From assembly GCF_008386395.1 (NCBI RefSeq), contig NZ_CP043761.1:3224001-3288000 (forward strand): a DNA stretch of 64,000 nucleotides. Direction: 5' to 3'. Origin of the DNA: Paenibacillus sp. 37 (GTDB lineage Bacteria; Bacillota; Bacilli; Paenibacillales; Paenibacillaceae). The notes under the pieces were generated by a model that was given only the letters and a program-made list of their open reading frames with translations, was not told the DNA's origin and did not search any database. Both the position numbers and the translations under genes were made by a program. Of the stretch, positions 44,805 through 53,555 are shown one piece after another (the first letter of the stretch is position 1; the number at the start of each line of letters is the position of its first letter).

Positions 44805-45320
44805 ATGACTGACAGAGAAATTTTTGAATTGTACAAAGAGCAAGTTTATTATTTCTGTTATTATCTGATGAAGAATCAAGCAGATGCTGAGGACATTTGC
44901 CAAGAAGTATTTGTCAAAGTTATTTTGGCTGACAGAACTAAGGTAAGGAACATGAAATCATGGATATTGCGAATTGCTTCAAATGAGTGTCATAGCGTTA
45001 TGAGAAGACGGAAATCTGGATGGTTGAAAGAAATGCGGCATTATTTGTTGTCCAAATCCCAGAGTTATAACCCTGTGGAAGAGGGTGTGTACCATAGGGA
45101 AACAAAAGAAGAGCTACGAGGATTATATAGTGGGCTTCCTGACAAGATTAGGACGGTTGTTGTCCTTCGATTTATCAATGATTTGACTGTACCTGAGATA
45201 TCTAAAGTTATGAACATACCTGAAGGGACTGCAAAATCCAGATTAAACAAAGGATTAAAACTTCTCAATAAAATGGTTGAACCTCAACTAAAGGAGCTGA
45301 GTAATAATGAATCAGTATAA
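44805..45320 (+). CDS. ECF-type RNA polymerase sigma factor
   Basis: 171-residue alternative sigma factor. Region 2 (residues about 5-65) carries YCYYLMKNQADAEDICQEVFVKV-like sequence, and region 4 (about 105-160) carries LPDKIRTVVVLRFINDLTVPEISKVMNIPEGTAKSRLNKGLKLL. A poly-G ribosome binding site (AAGGGGGGGA) lies 4-5 nt before the ATG. The end overlaps the next gene by 14 bp; that gene encodes a membrane protein likely to hold the sigma factor inactive. Confidence 0.93.
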   Translation: MTDREIFELYKEQVYYFCYYLMKNQADAEDICQEVFVKVILADRTKVRNMKSWILRIASNECHSVMRRRKSGWLKEMRHYLLSKSQSYNPVEEGVYHRETKEELRGLYSGLPDKIRTVVVLRFINDLTVPEISKVMNIPEGTAKSRLNKGLKLLNKMVEPQLKELSNNESV

Positions 45321-46917
45321 TAAGGAAAAAAATATATCTCATCCGGATTATGATTTGATGTGGACAACCATTGAAAAAGAAGCACATAAACGACGAGTCA
45401 ATCTGAAATCTTCACAAAAGCCTACTGGATATCGAGCTAAAGCAATTCCTATAAGCATCCTTTTTACTTTTTTCTTACTTGTTGCTATTCCTGTATTCGC
45501 CAGTATGACGATTGATTGGGATCGAATCGGAGGCCGGGGCGTCGCAAGCGCAATAAATAATGGTATCGGTCAGCAATATGATCTTCAGTCCGCTAGTTCA
45601 GGTGTGACAATGAATCTAAGCGGTGTTGTAACAGATGGAGAAAAAATGAAGATGCTCATATCTCTGGACACATCAATCGATCTTTCAAAGTATACGGGGT
45701 TTGCTACGGAGAAAAATATCTTAAAAGATGAGTCCGATTCGAAGGCGAAAGTATATGGTTCCTTAGGATACGATCCTGAGAGCCAAAAACTCATTGGGGT
45801 CTATGAAACACCTGATACATTAAAGGATGGTACGAAAGAATATAGATTCGAAGCGCAAAATCTTGTTTTTTACCGGGATAGGGATGTTTCCTTAAAGTCA
45901 TCTCTTACTGTTGGAGATACGATAGTCACTGGAGTTACGCAATATCCAACGATCCATATTGAATCCGTTAACCATTCGGCAAATCAAACCGTTATTCGTT
46001 ATAAAATTGCTTCATCCCCATCTGATATGGGACGAGGTAATCCTCACTTGGTAGTACATGAAGGCTCTCAAGTGTTAGAGGCAATTCCAACCTTGTTGCC
46101 CAGTAAAGATACAGGTTTGTTGATTGAACAGGTTTTCGATATAACCGAAAAAGAATGGACAAATGCGAATCTTCATCTCGGTTATATTGAAGAAGCAGAG
46201 CGTATATTGGCAACTTGGAAGTTTGATTTTGTAGCAGATGGAAAAAAAGCAAGTGAGTCTATTTACACTAAAAAATTGTATAACAATCCTAAATTCCAAG
46301 AAAAAACAGGCGTCACTTTAGATCAACTCAAAATAACTCCCTTGGATCTCCAGGTTCTAATTGATGAAGAGGGTTCGCTTAAAAAAGGTATTATTCATTA
46401 CAATACAGCCCAGTTAGTTATAGATGATAATACAATAACTGGGGGGAAAACTTTGATAGGAAACGATCGCGGCGGTTATCAGCATTTATTCCAATTTGAA
46501 TCCCCTGAGTGGTATCAAAACTGGTCTGATGTTCCAATGAAACTCATCTTAAAAGATGCCGTTGTTGAGAAACGAGATACCACTAAAAACTGGATTCATT
46601 TAAATGAACCCAAGAAACAAAAGCAGTACACCAAACTTACTGTCGATGGACTTGAAATACAATTCTCTTATTATAGGGATGGGGAGAATTTAATTGTAGA
46701 GTCATACTCCAAAACACCTAGTTTCAGAGGTGTGAACCAAACTACGTTACGTATTAACGGCAAAGAAGTGGTACCTGAAGTTACACCTAAGGGCATGGTA
46801 TCTTCGGGAATTTACATTGATACCTACAAAGGTATTCCACTTGACGGAAGGATTGAACTAAATCCTGGGATATATAAATATAGCGATCCACACCGAAACG
46901 TAGAAGTTAAACTATAA
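45307..46917 (+). CDS. Membrane protein with DUF4179-like region, likely anti-sigma factor
   Basis: 536 residues with a ~45-residue cytoplasmic N-terminus (YDLMWTTIEKEAHKRR, typical of DUF4179 proteins), one membrane segment (IPISILFTFFLLVAIPVFA, about residues 50-70), then a large extracytoplasmic beta-rich region of ~460 residues (SSGVTMNLSGVVTDGEKMKMLISL onward; later DUF5643-like strands). The build and the 14-bp overlap with the ECF gene fit a transmembrane anti-sigma factor that senses an outside signal. The signal is unknown. AAGGAG lies 6 nt before the ATG, inside the sigma gene. Confidence 0.78.
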   Translation: MNQYNKEKNISHPDYDLMWTTIEKEAHKRRVNLKSSQKPTGYRAKAIPISILFTFFLLVAIPVFASMTIDWDRIGGRGVASAINNGIGQQYDLQSASSGVTMNLSGVVTDGEKMKMLISLDTSIDLSKYTGFATEKNILKDESDSKAKVYGSLGYDPESQKLIGVYETPDTLKDGTKEYRFEAQNLVFYRDRDVSLKSSLTVGDTIVTGVTQYPTIHIESVNHSANQTVIRYKIASSPSDMGRGNPHLVVHEGSQVLEAIPTLLPSKDTGLLIEQVFDITEKEWTNANLHLGYIEEAERILATWKFDFVADGKKASESIYTKKLYNNPKFQEKTGVTLDQLKITPLDLQVLIDEEGSLKKGIIHYNTAQLVIDDNTITGGKTLIGNDRGGYQHLFQFESPEWYQNWSDVPMKLILKDAVVEKRDTTKNWIHLNEPKKQKQYTKLTVDGLEIQFSYYRDGENLIVESYSKTPSFRGVNQTTLRINGKEVVPEVTPKGMVSSGIYIDTYKGIPLDGRIELNPGIYKYSDPHRNVEVKL

Positions 46918-47286
46918 GGTAAATTTATTTAAAAAGTCAGGCTAGAACGTTCAATTGAATACGCATATAATTGCGAACACCCCAAAAAAGTCGAATGTAT
47001 CGTTAGATACACAGACTCTTTGAGGGTGTTTTTTTGCGTTCACAAAAGCGTTTCTCAGTGCGCAAGCTGCAAAAACTTGATTTTCTCACATATTCAAATA
47101 TTAACAGAGTTCAGAATTTAAGATTTCCAGTTCACAAAAAATGATATAAATTTCTAGTAGATTCAAATCATTACCAAATAAAGACAAAATATTCAAGCAA
47201 GGGAGGCCGGACAGAAACACCAGCATTTGTGCAGTTCAAAATCAGCTTATGTACTCATTCCATCAACCCAAATCAGGAGGGATTCC
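46918..47286 (+). other. Control region before the aminotransferase operon
   Basis: A 369-bp gap without a convincing gene. It holds the terminator of the sigma operon (46975-47036). ATTCAAAT occurs at 47092-47099 and again at 47161-47168, with ATTCAAGC at 47191-47198. A weak promoter (TTGATT, 17 nt, ATTAAC near 47078-47106) is possible. AGGAGG at 47275-47280 serves the next gene. Confidence 0.4.
46975..47036 (+). terminator. Terminator of the sigma/anti-sigma operon
   Basis: Long hairpin: AACACCC and AAAGTC pair with GACTCTTT and GGGTGTT around an inner GTATC/GATAC stem, followed by T7. Confidence 0.8.
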
Positions 47287-48441
47287 ATGCTTTACACCAT
47301 TATTGTGCCAGTCAACCAGGACTATAACATTTTGAACTTGTTCACAGATTCGCTGCTCCGGACGGTAAGTCCATCCACCCAGATTATTTTCATCAACGAT
47401 GGTTCCGGCTCAGCAGTCTTTCAACATCTGGATAAACTGAAGCAAGAAGTAAGAGAAGGTGTGACCATCGAGATTCTTCAGCATGATTTTCCACTCGGTT
47501 GCGCCGTGTCGATTAATAGCGCACTGAGTCTAGCCAAGGGAGAGTACATTTTCTTCCTGGATTCTGACACCATTCTTCAACCGAACTGGCAACCGATGAT
47601 GAAAGAGACACTGGATAGCGATATTACGATTGGCATGATTGGAGGGGTTCTGTTGTATCCGCAAACAGGAGGCGTGCAGCATTGCGGCATTGCTTTTGCG
47701 GACACCATCGGCCGACACCTGTTCCTGAACGCATCTCCTGATGATATCCCAAAAGAAACCTTCTCTGTTCAACTGGTGGTGTTCGCCATGTTTGGCATGA
47801 AGCGGGAGGTGTACGAGACCATCGGTAACCTCGATGAGAAATTCTTTAACGGGTACGAGGACTTTGATTATCAGATGCGGGCACGAGCTGCCGGATACGA
47901 TACGGTCATTAACCCGAATATTCAGGCGTATCACTGGGAACGCAGTAGCGGCATTCACCGGAACTTCAACCGCAAGAATAATCTGGCACGCTTCTGGAAA
48001 AAGTGGGGCGGTCAAATCGAGGCTGATGTGTGGCCATTCGTTTTCAGTCATCTGAAAGCACAGCTAGAGAGTCAAGTTGAATACCAGCATCTGCCGATTG
48101 TTGGCATTGACCTTGCCGAGGTTCGCAGTGATGCGGATACATTCTGGACCAAGTTGGAGGAAGCTGACTTTGCCAATGTAGCCGAGGTACGCGACTATTC
48201 CAATCGCTTCAATTCCAACGGGGCCATCTGGCTGCCACAGGTACTGGGTAAAGAACTGATTCATAGTGAGAACCGGTTACTGTTTTTGGTAGACAATTTC
48301 GCCCGTTTATTAGAGAACCGCTACTGGATTGAGATGAGACATGCCCATCGAGCCAAGGATCTGATCATTGATCTGTATGGCAATGTGATCACGATGGATC
48401 GCATATACGATGGATGCTGGCCTGGAACCAAAGTTCGGTAA
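47287..48441 (+). CDS. Family 2 glycosyltransferase
   Basis: 384-residue enzyme with an N-terminal GT-A domain (YTIIVPVNQDYNILNLF, FINDGSG, the DxD motif FLDSDTILQPNW near residue 97) and the acceptor motif NGYEDFDYQMRARAAGYDTV at about 197-217, as in rhamnosyl- and galactofuranosyl-type GT2 proteins. The last ~130 residues are an extra domain I cannot assign. Start ATG 47287 has AGGAGG 6 nt upstream. It opens a six-gene operon with an aminotransferase, a zinc dehydrogenase, an MFS carrier, a DUF1349 protein and a HAD phosphatase. Its acceptor might be the product of those enzymes. Confidence 0.88.
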   Translation: MLYTIIVPVNQDYNILNLFTDSLLRTVSPSTQIIFINDGSGSAVFQHLDKLKQEVREGVTIEILQHDFPLGCAVSINSALSLAKGEYIFFLDSDTILQPNWQPMMKETLDSDITIGMIGGVLLYPQTGGVQHCGIAFADTIGRHLFLNASPDDIPKETFSVQLVVFAMFGMKREVYETIGNLDEKFFNGYEDFDYQMRARAAGYDTVINPNIQAYHWERSSGIHRNFNRKNNLARFWKKWGGQIEADVWPFVFSHLKAQLESQVEYQHLPIVGIDLAEVRSDADTFWTKLEEADFANVAEVRDYSNRFNSNGAIWLPQVLGKELIHSENRLLFLVDNFARLLENRYWIEMRHAHRAKDLIIDLYGNVITMDRIYDGCWPGTKVR

Positions 48442-48478
48442 TTCACTCACAACGAAAATAAACAGGGAGGTACTTAAG

Positions 48479-49786
48479 GTGAAAGAAAAAGAGAGCACGC
48501 TCGATCGTGCCGTAAGATTTACCCGTAATCTGGAGTGGTTGGAGCAAGTCGAAAAGGTAATTCCGAGCGGATGCAGCACTTTAGCCAAAGCACCTGAACG
48601 TTTATTTCCGGGGCATACACCCGTATGTTGTGCAGAGGCTTACAAATCCCGATTTACAGATATCGACGGTAATGAATGGCTGGATTGCGAAATGGCCATG
48701 GGTACGGCGTCTTGGGGCCATGCGAGGCATGAAGTCCAATTAACCGTCATTCACCAGCTGAAAAAAGGGACTAGCTTCTCGGTTCCGGCCGACATCGAGC
48801 TTGAATGCGCCGAGTTAATTCTGGAGCGGTTCGAGGGTCGTTATCCGTCGCTGCGCTTCACCAAGAGTGGTGCCGATGCAGTGAGTGGGGCCGTACGACT
48901 TGCTCGTGCCGCAAGTGGCAAAAGCAAGGTTATTGCGACGGCTTATCATGGGTGGCATGATTGGTCCGCATACGGCTATTATGGTGGCCAAACGAAAGAA
49001 CGGGGCATTCCAGTGGATATCGAGCGTTCAACGATCTGGGTCAACAAACCTACTGCGGAGCGAATTGAGGCCCAGATTACCTCATCTCCCGAGGATATCG
49101 CATGTATTGTTTTATGTCCCAACGAGTGGAAAAGGGAGGCACTGGAGGAAGTCGTCAACCTATGCCGCTCTCTGGACATCATTATCATATTCGATGAAGT
49201 CACTTCCGGTATTCGAATGGGCAAACAGGCTACAGCAGGAGAATATGACATCTGGCCTGATCTGCTCTGTATCTCCAAAGGTATGGCGAACGGGTTACCG
49301 CTCGCAGCGGTTTTGGGGCCAGAGCACTTGATGTCTCTGTCGGGACAGGTCCGATTCAGCAATGCCCATTCCAGCGAAACAACAGCGCTCGCGGCAGCCA
49401 TTGCCTGTGAACGATTAATGAAAAATGCGAAAGTGTGGCCGACTTGGCGTGATCCGGCAACCCGGATCATGGATCGTCTGGAATCTGAACTTGTATTACT
49501 CGGATTAACAGATCAATTGGAAGTGAAGGGGACGTATGCAAGCTTCTGCATTCAATCTCTGGCCGAGGAGAACTTTCAAACGGACCCTTTCCGCGAGTTC
49601 ATGGTAAAGAGAATGGCTCACTTCGGCATCTTCACCAAAGGTTACTTGATTTTCTCAGATGCCCATACACGGGAAGAATTGCTGTGGGTCGAGGAAGCGC
49701 TGTTGCAGATCCTGTCAGACTGGAAAGAGATTCAGAAGCAGGAACATCTTCATGCGATGCAACTTTCGAAAACGTTTGAAGCTTAA
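48479..49786 (+). CDS. Class III aminotransferase (glutamate-1-semialdehyde aminotransferase-like)
   Basis: 435-residue PLP enzyme. FTKSGADAVSGAVRLARAA is the cofactor-phosphate region, FDEVTSGIRMG contains the Asp for the pyridine nitrogen, and ISKGMANGLPLAAVLG contains the PLP lysine (about 273). It resembles HemL-type proteins but lies in a sugar-like context, so it is more likely to transaminate a keto-sugar, aldehyde or cyclitol than to make 5-aminolevulinate. Start GTG 48479 has GGGAGG 8 nt upstream; an in-frame ATG at 48410 is inside the previous gene. Confidence 0.9.
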   Translation: MKEKESTLDRAVRFTRNLEWLEQVEKVIPSGCSTLAKAPERLFPGHTPVCCAEAYKSRFTDIDGNEWLDCEMAMGTASWGHARHEVQLTVIHQLKKGTSFSVPADIELECAELILERFEGRYPSLRFTKSGADAVSGAVRLARAASGKSKVIATAYHGWHDWSAYGYYGGQTKERGIPVDIERSTIWVNKPTAERIEAQITSSPEDIACIVLCPNEWKREALEEVVNLCRSLDIIIIFDEVTSGIRMGKQATAGEYDIWPDLLCISKGMANGLPLAAVLGPEHLMSLSGQVRFSNAHSSETTALAAAIACERLMKNAKVWPTWRDPATRIMDRLESELVLLGLTDQLEVKGTYASFCIQSLAEENFQTDPFREFMVKRMAHFGIFTKGYLIFSDAHTREELLWVEEALLQILSDWKEIQKQEHLHAMQLSKTFEA

Positions 49787-49828
49787 TCCATAGATCATAA
49801 TCGACAATCGACTAGGAGGAATTATTCA

Positions 49829-50860
49829 ATGAAAGCACTCGTATATCAGGATCTCAAACAGGTGACTTACCAGGAGATTGAGGAGCCAACCATTCAAAAG
49901 CCAAACCAGGTAAAAATTAAAATCTATGGTTCAGGCATCTGCGGTACAGATCTGAATATTGTCAAAGGCAAAGTGCCGGCGAATAAAGGAACGATCATTG
50001 GTCATGAAGGCGTAGGCACAGTGGTTGAGGTGGGCGAAGAAGTTCGTGGTTTCAAGATCGGTGATCGGGTATTGGTTGATCCCACGCAATCTTGCGGTAC
50101 CTGCTCATACTGCCGTGAGGGTCTGTTCATCTACTGCGAGAATTTTGATGACTACCAAGTAGGGATGACGACACACGGAACCTTTGCTGAATATTTTGTT
50201 GGGGACGAAAAGTATATCTATGCTATCCCGGATTCCATGAGTTGGGAAACGGCCATGATGATCGAACCACTGGGATGTGTACTTCAGACGTTCATGAAAG
50301 CAGGGACTAAGCCAAGTGACTCTGTACTGGTCCTCGGTTCTGGAGCAATCGGTTCCCTGTGTCAGCTTGTTAGCAAACGATTGGCAAGGCTTACCGTAGG
50401 CACGGAAGTTGATCCATACCGCAAAGAGTTCGCTTCAGGGATCGCGGATCATGTGTTCTATCCTCAGGATCTGACACTGGATAAAGTATACGAGATCAAT
50501 AATAACAAAAAGTTTGATATTGTAGTGGACGCGGTTGGTAACCAGCTTCATGTAGGGTTTGAGCTGATTGCCAAAGGCGGCAAAATTATTCCTATGGGAT
50601 ATGACGACAGCTATGAGGTGACGTTCAAATCAACAGCCGTGATTAATGATGGCATTAGTATCATCGGCGCGGTAGCTAATCACTCGATGATCAGTACGGC
50701 ACTGAAATTTGCCCAAAGCATCCCGGAACTGGAACAGATGGTGACAGCCAAGGAACTGCTGAGTGATTATGAACAGGCCTTTAATGGAACGATTGGTTAT
50801 GACATGCATACTGGAGAGAAGTTGCCGATGAATTCGGTCAAAACAGCTCTTATCCTATAA
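49829..50860 (+). CDS. Zinc-dependent medium-chain alcohol dehydrogenase
   Basis: 343-residue NAD(P)-linked dehydrogenase. Catalytic zinc ligands are in GICGTDLN (Cys about 38) and GHEGVG (His about 61). The structural zinc site is the four-cysteine run SCGTCSYCREGLFIYC, and the nucleotide fold begins VLVLGSGAIGSLCQLV. Relatives include sorbitol, threonine and scyllo-inosose-type dehydrogenases. In this operon it could make the ketone or aldehyde that the class III aminotransferase converts to an amine. AGGAGG precedes the ATG. Confidence 0.92.
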   Translation: MKALVYQDLKQVTYQEIEEPTIQKPNQVKIKIYGSGICGTDLNIVKGKVPANKGTIIGHEGVGTVVEVGEEVRGFKIGDRVLVDPTQSCGTCSYCREGLFIYCENFDDYQVGMTTHGTFAEYFVGDEKYIYAIPDSMSWETAMMIEPLGCVLQTFMKAGTKPSDSVLVLGSGAIGSLCQLVSKRLARLTVGTEVDPYRKEFASGIADHVFYPQDLTLDKVYEINNNKKFDIVVDAVGNQLHVGFELIAKGGKIIPMGYDDSYEVTFKSTAVINDGISIIGAVANHSMISTALKFAQSIPELEQMVTAKELLSDYEQAFNGTIGYDMHTGEKLPMNSVKTALIL

Positions 50861-50940
50861 GCATGTAGACATTAGCAGGTTTGCCGCTGCGAAAAGTTGG
50901 AATTCGCAGCGGTAAAAACCGCAGAAGGAAGGGATATCGA

Positions 50941-52185
50941 TTGAAATTGCTTCAAGATTTGCCGAAGAATCCACGCTACTCCATTTTACTCGAACCGGTA
51001 TGGGCCATTCCGGGCACGATCGTTCTATTCTACGCTCCTTTATATATGAAGGAAGCCGGACTTTCGGACATAGAAATCGGTTTAATCAATTCGGTGAATC
51101 TTTATTTTGCCTTTATCTTTCAATTGTTTGCGGGTTCCATTACGAATAAGCTGGGCCGGAAACGAACAACGCTGATCTTTGATCTGCTTGCCTGGAGTGT
51201 TCCCATGTTCATCTGGGCATTCTCCCAGAACTTCTGGCTGTTCCTGATCGCTTATTTACTAAACGCAACATCCAAGTTTGTAACGGTCGCCTTTAACTGT
51301 CTGATCATAGAGGATGTGGAGGAACACAAACGATCCAAGGTGTTTGCCATTCTCAACATGATTATTACAGGGGCTGGGGTACTCACGCCGATTGCCGGAG
51401 TTGTCATTGCTGACTTTGGTATCGTGCCAACACTGGCCAGCATTTACTTTGTCGGGGGCATCCTCATGACCGCCATGTTTTTCATTCGTAACCGATATAC
51501 GGATGAGACCGAGGTCGGCAAGGAACTTATGGGATTGCATAGTAAAACCCGCGTGCTTCAGAGCTTGGGTTCCAGTCTGCGCCTGTTCGGCAAATCGTTC
51601 TACAAACGGAGACTTTTTCCGATTATTCTGATCACGGTGTTGTCCAATCTAATCTTGCAGCTGAATTTCTTTCAGGTCATTTTCTTCAAGGAACAGTTGA
51701 AATTTGATGACCGTGTCATTTCGTTTATCCCAGTAGTGACTGCGGTAACCGTCATGCTGCTTTATCTGGTCATCATTCCGCGACTGAAACGGCGTTCGGA
51801 GGAAAAGTATGTTGGTTTTTCCATTGTGCTTAGCACGGCCGGAGCCATTCTGTTTCTATTGATCCCTGTGGGGAATATAGGAATGTTGTTTCTCACGCTA
51901 ATCGTGCTCGCTGCGGGTAACTTCATTTTGCAGACGTACCGGGATTCCCTGTTGATGAACCGATTGGGTACGCATGAAAAAGCCGATATGTTCTCGGCCG
52001 TGCAGACAGTCATGACGCTTACAGCCATTCCATCCGGTTACCTGACAGGCCTGCTCTACCATCACAATCCAACGCTGTTGTTCAGTGTCATTCTTGGTCT
52101 ATATATCGTACTCATGGTCATTATGTTCTTCCTGCCAGATCCGCAAAAGCACTCCCAAGTGCTGGAACCTTACAAAAATATGTAG
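50941..52185 (+). CDS. MFS transporter
   Basis: 414-residue carrier with about 12 membrane segments, starting YSILLEPVWAIPGTIVLFYAPLY. The loop between segments 2 and 3 has the MFS motif SITNKLGRKRTTLIFD. Start TTG 50941 with AAGGAAGGG 7 nt upstream. It ends in a short hydrophilic tail (PDPQKHSQVLEPYKNM). Being in the middle of a small biosynthetic-looking operon, it is probably an exporter of the product, although import cannot be excluded. Confidence 0.9.
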   Translation: MKLLQDLPKNPRYSILLEPVWAIPGTIVLFYAPLYMKEAGLSDIEIGLINSVNLYFAFIFQLFAGSITNKLGRKRTTLIFDLLAWSVPMFIWAFSQNFWLFLIAYLLNATSKFVTVAFNCLIIEDVEEHKRSKVFAILNMIITGAGVLTPIAGVVIADFGIVPTLASIYFVGGILMTAMFFIRNRYTDETEVGKELMGLHSKTRVLQSLGSSLRLFGKSFYKRRLFPIILITVLSNLILQLNFFQVIFFKEQLKFDDRVISFIPVVTAVTVMLLYLVIIPRLKRRSEEKYVGFSIVLSTAGAILFLLIPVGNIGMLFLTLIVLAAGNFILQTYRDSLLMNRLGTHEKADMFSAVQTVMTLTAIPSGYLTGLLYHHNPTLLFSVILGLYIVLMVIMFFLPDPQKHSQVLEPYKNM

Positions 52186-52280
52186 AAAAAGGGGTTTACT
52201 GTATTTGAGGCGAATATGTAGTACAGAAAAAAACTAGAACTACCTCTAGAACATATTTTAACTTGGGAGGCTACTAACAA

Positions 52281-52874
52281 ATGACTAACGTAATGACAAC
52301 AGAAGCACGGAAGCAATGGAGTTGGATGAACGAGCCCGAAACCTGGTCCTATACGGATCAGGGAGGTGTGCTGGTGGAAGCGAAGGCGGACACCGACTTT
52401 TTCCAAGATCCAGCGGGGAAACACATTCGTGCAACTGCTCCTTTCTTGTCCATGCCTGTGCCTGGCGATTTCGAAATTACAACCCAATTAACCGTTGATA
52501 TGAAAAATCAATATGATTCCGGATGCCTGATGGTGATGGCGGATGATCTTAACTGGTGCAAAATTTGTTTTGAATATGATGGAAAAGTGCCTACCATCGT
52601 GTCGGTGGTGACACGTGATGGTTCATCCGATGATTGCAATTCGGTGGAAGTCTCCGTACCTAATCCTTATCTGCGTATACGCAAAGTAGAGGACTGCATA
52701 TCATTCTTTTATTCACCCGATGGGGATGAGTGGAAACTAATTCGTTATTTCGGCATGCCGATACAAGGGGAACTTCGAGCTGGATTAGTTGTACAATCGC
52801 CGACTGGAACGGGCTGTACGTGTCACTTTTTATCCGTGAACGTTACTCATCCGGACTTGACCGCACGTTTCTAA
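52281..52874 (+). CDS. DUF1349 family protein
   Basis: 197-residue soluble protein of the DUF1349 family, a concanavalin-like beta-sandwich (WSWMNEPETWSYTDQGGVLVEAK, DFFQDPAG, YDSGCLMVMADDLNWCKICFEYDG, FFYSPDGDEWKLIRYF, GLVVQSPTGTGCTCHFL). The family's reaction is not known; the fold often binds carbohydrates. GGGAGG precedes the ATG. It lies 95 bp after the MFS gene and 39 bp before a HAD phosphatase gene. Confidence 0.85.
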   Translation: MTNVMTTEARKQWSWMNEPETWSYTDQGGVLVEAKADTDFFQDPAGKHIRATAPFLSMPVPGDFEITTQLTVDMKNQYDSGCLMVMADDLNWCKICFEYDGKVPTIVSVVTRDGSSDDCNSVEVSVPNPYLRIRKVEDCISFFYSPDGDEWKLIRYFGMPIQGELRAGLVVQSPTGTGCTCHFLSVNVTHPDLTARF

Positions 52875-52913
52875 TCCGCTCCCCTGGCCGATCATTGGAG
52901 GGAGAACAGGTTC

Positions 52914-53555
52914 ATGGTAAAAGCATTTATATTTGATTTTGATGGACTCATTGTGGATACAGAGACGCCCTGGTATTATGCATTTCGCGATATTTATGAA
53001 GAGCACGGAGTAGAACTTGGTCTGGAGCTTTGGTCGAAAAATGTGGGGACATCCTTTGAGGAGTTTCATCCATTTCTGTATCTGGAGCAGGCGCTCCAAA
53101 AAAAGATAGATCATGATCATATCAAACTTCTCTCTGAACAGAAATACGAAGTCTATTTGGGACAGGCAGCCATTCTTCCAGGGGTGTATGAATTGCTTCA
53201 GTCTGTGAGGGAGAAGGGGATTCAACTTGCGGTTGCTTCCAGCTCCACACGGGACTGGGTGCATGGTTACTTGCAGAAATTAGGCATTTTCGATTATTTC
53301 ACAGTCGTTCATACATCCGAGGATGTGAAGCGAGTGAAACCGGATCCTGAACTGTACCTTCTTGCTCTCCAGAGTCTTGGGATCGAGGCTTCCGAAGCAA
53401 TTGTGTTCGAAGACTCACCTAATGGCTTGAAGGCAGCCAATGCTGCAGGTATTCGTTGCATCATCGTGCCTAACGAGGTAACGCGTGGTCTGGAATTCGC
53501 CATGCATGAACTGCGGTTATCCTCGCTGGCCGAGATTGATATGGAGGCGCTTTAA
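52914..53555 (+). CDS. HAD-superfamily hydrolase (beta-phosphoglucomutase-like)
   Basis: 213-residue phosphatase or phosphomutase-like enzyme. Motif I is FDFDGLIVDTE (Asp8 nucleophile, Asp10), motif II is VASSST, motif III includes the Lys in KRVKPDPELY, and motif IV is VFEDSPNGLKAANAAG. A four-helix cap between motifs I and II puts it in subclass IA. Within the operon it may remove a phosphate from a sugar phosphate. Its stop codon interlocks with the stop of the convergent AraC gene (shared TTAA). Confidence 0.9.
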   Translation: MVKAFIFDFDGLIVDTETPWYYAFRDIYEEHGVELGLELWSKNVGTSFEEFHPFLYLEQALQKKIDHDHIKLLSEQKYEVYLGQAAILPGVYELLQSVREKGIQLAVASSSTRDWVHGYLQKLGIFDYFTVVHTSEDVKRVKPDPELYLLALQSLGIEASEAIVFEDSPNGLKAANAAGIRCIIVPNEVTRGLEFAMHELRLSSLAEIDMEAL

